Below are positions 5,251 to 6,211 of a stretch of DNA of 6,211 nt, piece by piece. The DNA is taken from positions 1-6,211 of the forward strand of contig JBDUDX010000172.1 in NCBI GenBank assembly GCA_040002735.1. The letters run 5' to 3'. Numbering within the stretch: the stretch's first letter is position 1; every line of letters begins with the position of its first letter. Source of the stretch: JADGOV01 sp040002735 (GTDB lineage: Bacteria > Actinomycetota > Actinomycetes > JADGOV01). The position numbers were made by a program, and so were the translations under genes. The notes beneath the pieces are model-generated. The model saw nothing but the letters and a program-made list of their open reading frames with translations. It did not search any database and was not told the DNA's origin.

Positions 5251-6211
5251 GTGACGCAGCTCCGCCTGACCTCCTACGCCCACGGAGGCGGCTGCGCCTG
5301 CAAGATCCCGCCGGGGGAATTGGAGGACGTGGTCGGCGGTTTGCTCGGCGCGCCCTCACCGGATCTGCTCGTCGGGCTGGAGACGGGTGACGACGCGGCC
5401 GCGGTACGACTCGACGGCGACACCGCGATCCTGGCCACCGCCGACTTCTTCACTCCGGTCGTCGATGATCCGTACGACTGGGGACGGATCGCGGCGGCGA
5501 ACGCGCTGTCGGACATCTACGCGATGGGCGGACGGCCACTGGTCGCCGTGAACCTGCTCTGCTGGCCCCGCGACGTGTTGCCTTTCGGCCTGGCCCGGGA
5601 GGTGCTCCGCGGCGGCCTCGACGTCGCCCGCGAGGCCGGGTGCCACCTCGGCGGTGGGCACAGCGTGGACGATCCGGAGCCGAAGTACGGGATGGCGGTC
5701 ACGGGCGTGGCCGACGCCCGGCGGCTGCTGCGCAACGACGCCGGCCGGGCCGGATTACCGCTGTCGCTGAGCAAGCCGCTGGGCCTCGGCGTACTCAACA
5801 CCCGGCACAAGGCGACCGGCGAGGTATTTCCGCAGGCGGTGGAGACGATGGCCACGCTGAACCGGGACGCGAGCCGGGCCGCGCTCGCCGCAGGGGTGAC
5901 CTGCGCGACCGACGTCACCGGCTTCGGGTTGCTTGGCCACCTGCACAAGCTGGCAAGGGCCAGCGGGGTCACCGCGCGGGTGGATCCGGCCGCGGTGCCG
6001 TACCTCGACGGCGCGCGGGAGGCGGCGACGGCCGGGTACGTCTCCGGCGGGACCCGGCGCAACCTGGCCTGGGTGGCGCCGCACGCCGACTTCGGGGGTA
6101 GTTCGGAACTGGACCAGCTGCTGCTCGCCGACGCCCAGACTAGCGGCGGCCTGCTGGTTGCCGGCGAGATACCCGGTGCGCCGGTGATCGGCGAGCTGCT
6201 GCCGGCTCGCG
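5239..6211 (+). CDS. selD: Selenide, water dikinase (selenophosphate synthetase), 324 residues, C-terminus cut by window edge
   Basis: SelD makes selenophosphate from selenide and ATP in the cytoplasm, the selenium donor for SelA. The protein aligns with E. coli SelD along its length: the active loop HGGGCACK at 15-22 with catalytic Cys19 and Lys22 (equivalent to E. coli Cys17 and Lys20), ETGDDAA at 48-54, TADFFTPVVDDP at 67-78, NALSDIYAMGG at 88-98, GGGHS at 138-142, DVTGFGLLGH at 225-234 and DAQTSGG at 298-304 (E. coli has DPQTSGG). Metal and ATP-binding aspartates (51, 69, 92, 225) are present. The catalytic residue is Cys, not Sec, so synthesis does not depend on itself. The window ends at GELLPAR, probably about a dozen residues before the stop. 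An in-frame TAA at 5218-5220 restricts the start to ATG 5239 or GTG 5251; ATG is preferred because a TAnnnT hexamer lies 6 nt upstream, suggesting a leaderless mRNA, and there is no SD. It is divergent from selC. Confidence 0.97.
   Translation, partial: MTGTVTQLRLTSYAHGGGCACKIPPGELEDVVGGLLGAPSPDLLVGLETGDDAAAVRLDGDTAILATADFFTPVVDDPYDWGRIAAANALSDIYAMGGRPLVAVNLLCWPRDVLPFGLAREVLRGGLDVAREAGCHLGGGHSVDDPEPKYGMAVTGVADARRLLRNDAGRAGLPLSLSKPLGLGVLNTRHKATGEVFPQAVETMATLNRDASRAALAAGVTCATDVTGFGLLGHLHKLARASGVTARVDPAAVPYLDGAREAATAGYVSGGTRRNLAWVAPHADFGGSSELDQLLLADAQTSGGLLVAGEIPGAPVIGELLPAR

Noticed and set aside
5239..5305. Selenoprotein form of SelD
   Set aside because: The catalytic position is TGC (Cys19), not TGA; no selenoprotein gene is visible in the window.

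Overview
The base composition (very high GC, with G/C-rich third codon positions), several GTG starts and the protein sequences point to a high-GC actinobacterium. I cannot name the genus from the sequence alone. The window sits in a selenocysteine (Sec) locus: it holds the 5' part of selA (minus strand, cut by the left edge), a tRNA-Sec gene (selC, minus strand, anticodon TCA) and nearly all of selD (plus strand, cut by the right edge). SelD makes selenophosphate, SelA uses it to convert Ser-tRNA(Sec) to Sec-tRNA(Sec), and selC encodes the tRNA that reads UGA. selB is not in the window; it may lie beyond the left edge, downstream of selA.

Layout, left to right: selA (minus, partial, 1-461); a zinc-dependent medium-chain alcohol dehydrogenase (minus, 506-1555) only 44 bp upstream of selA and possibly co-transcribed with it; a 169-bp divergent intergenic region; an NRAMP Mn(II)/metal transporter, mntH (plus, 1725-2993); a small acidic, helix-rich protein of unknown function in the same likely operon (plus, 3040-3477); a 50-bp convergent gap; an NAD(P)-type malic enzyme with an N-terminal ACT domain (minus, 3528-4955); a 158-bp spacer; selC (minus, 5114-5206); a 32-bp divergent control region; and selD (plus, from 5239).

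The three sel genes are therefore separated by a block of four protein genes with no evident role in selenium metabolism. The alcohol dehydrogenase has clearly lower-GC stretches than its sel neighbours, so it may have been acquired. The most interesting non-coding signal is a perfect inverted repeat of two 9-base arms with the selD ATG as its 3-base centre, lying where the selC and selD promoters must overlap. Both selA and selD also show a TAnnnT hexamer exactly 6 nt before a start codon, which suggests leaderless transcripts.

I found no new multi-gene defence or mobile system, no CRISPR array, no insertion sequence and no selenoprotein gene in the window. No stretch longer than 300 bases lacks a gene.
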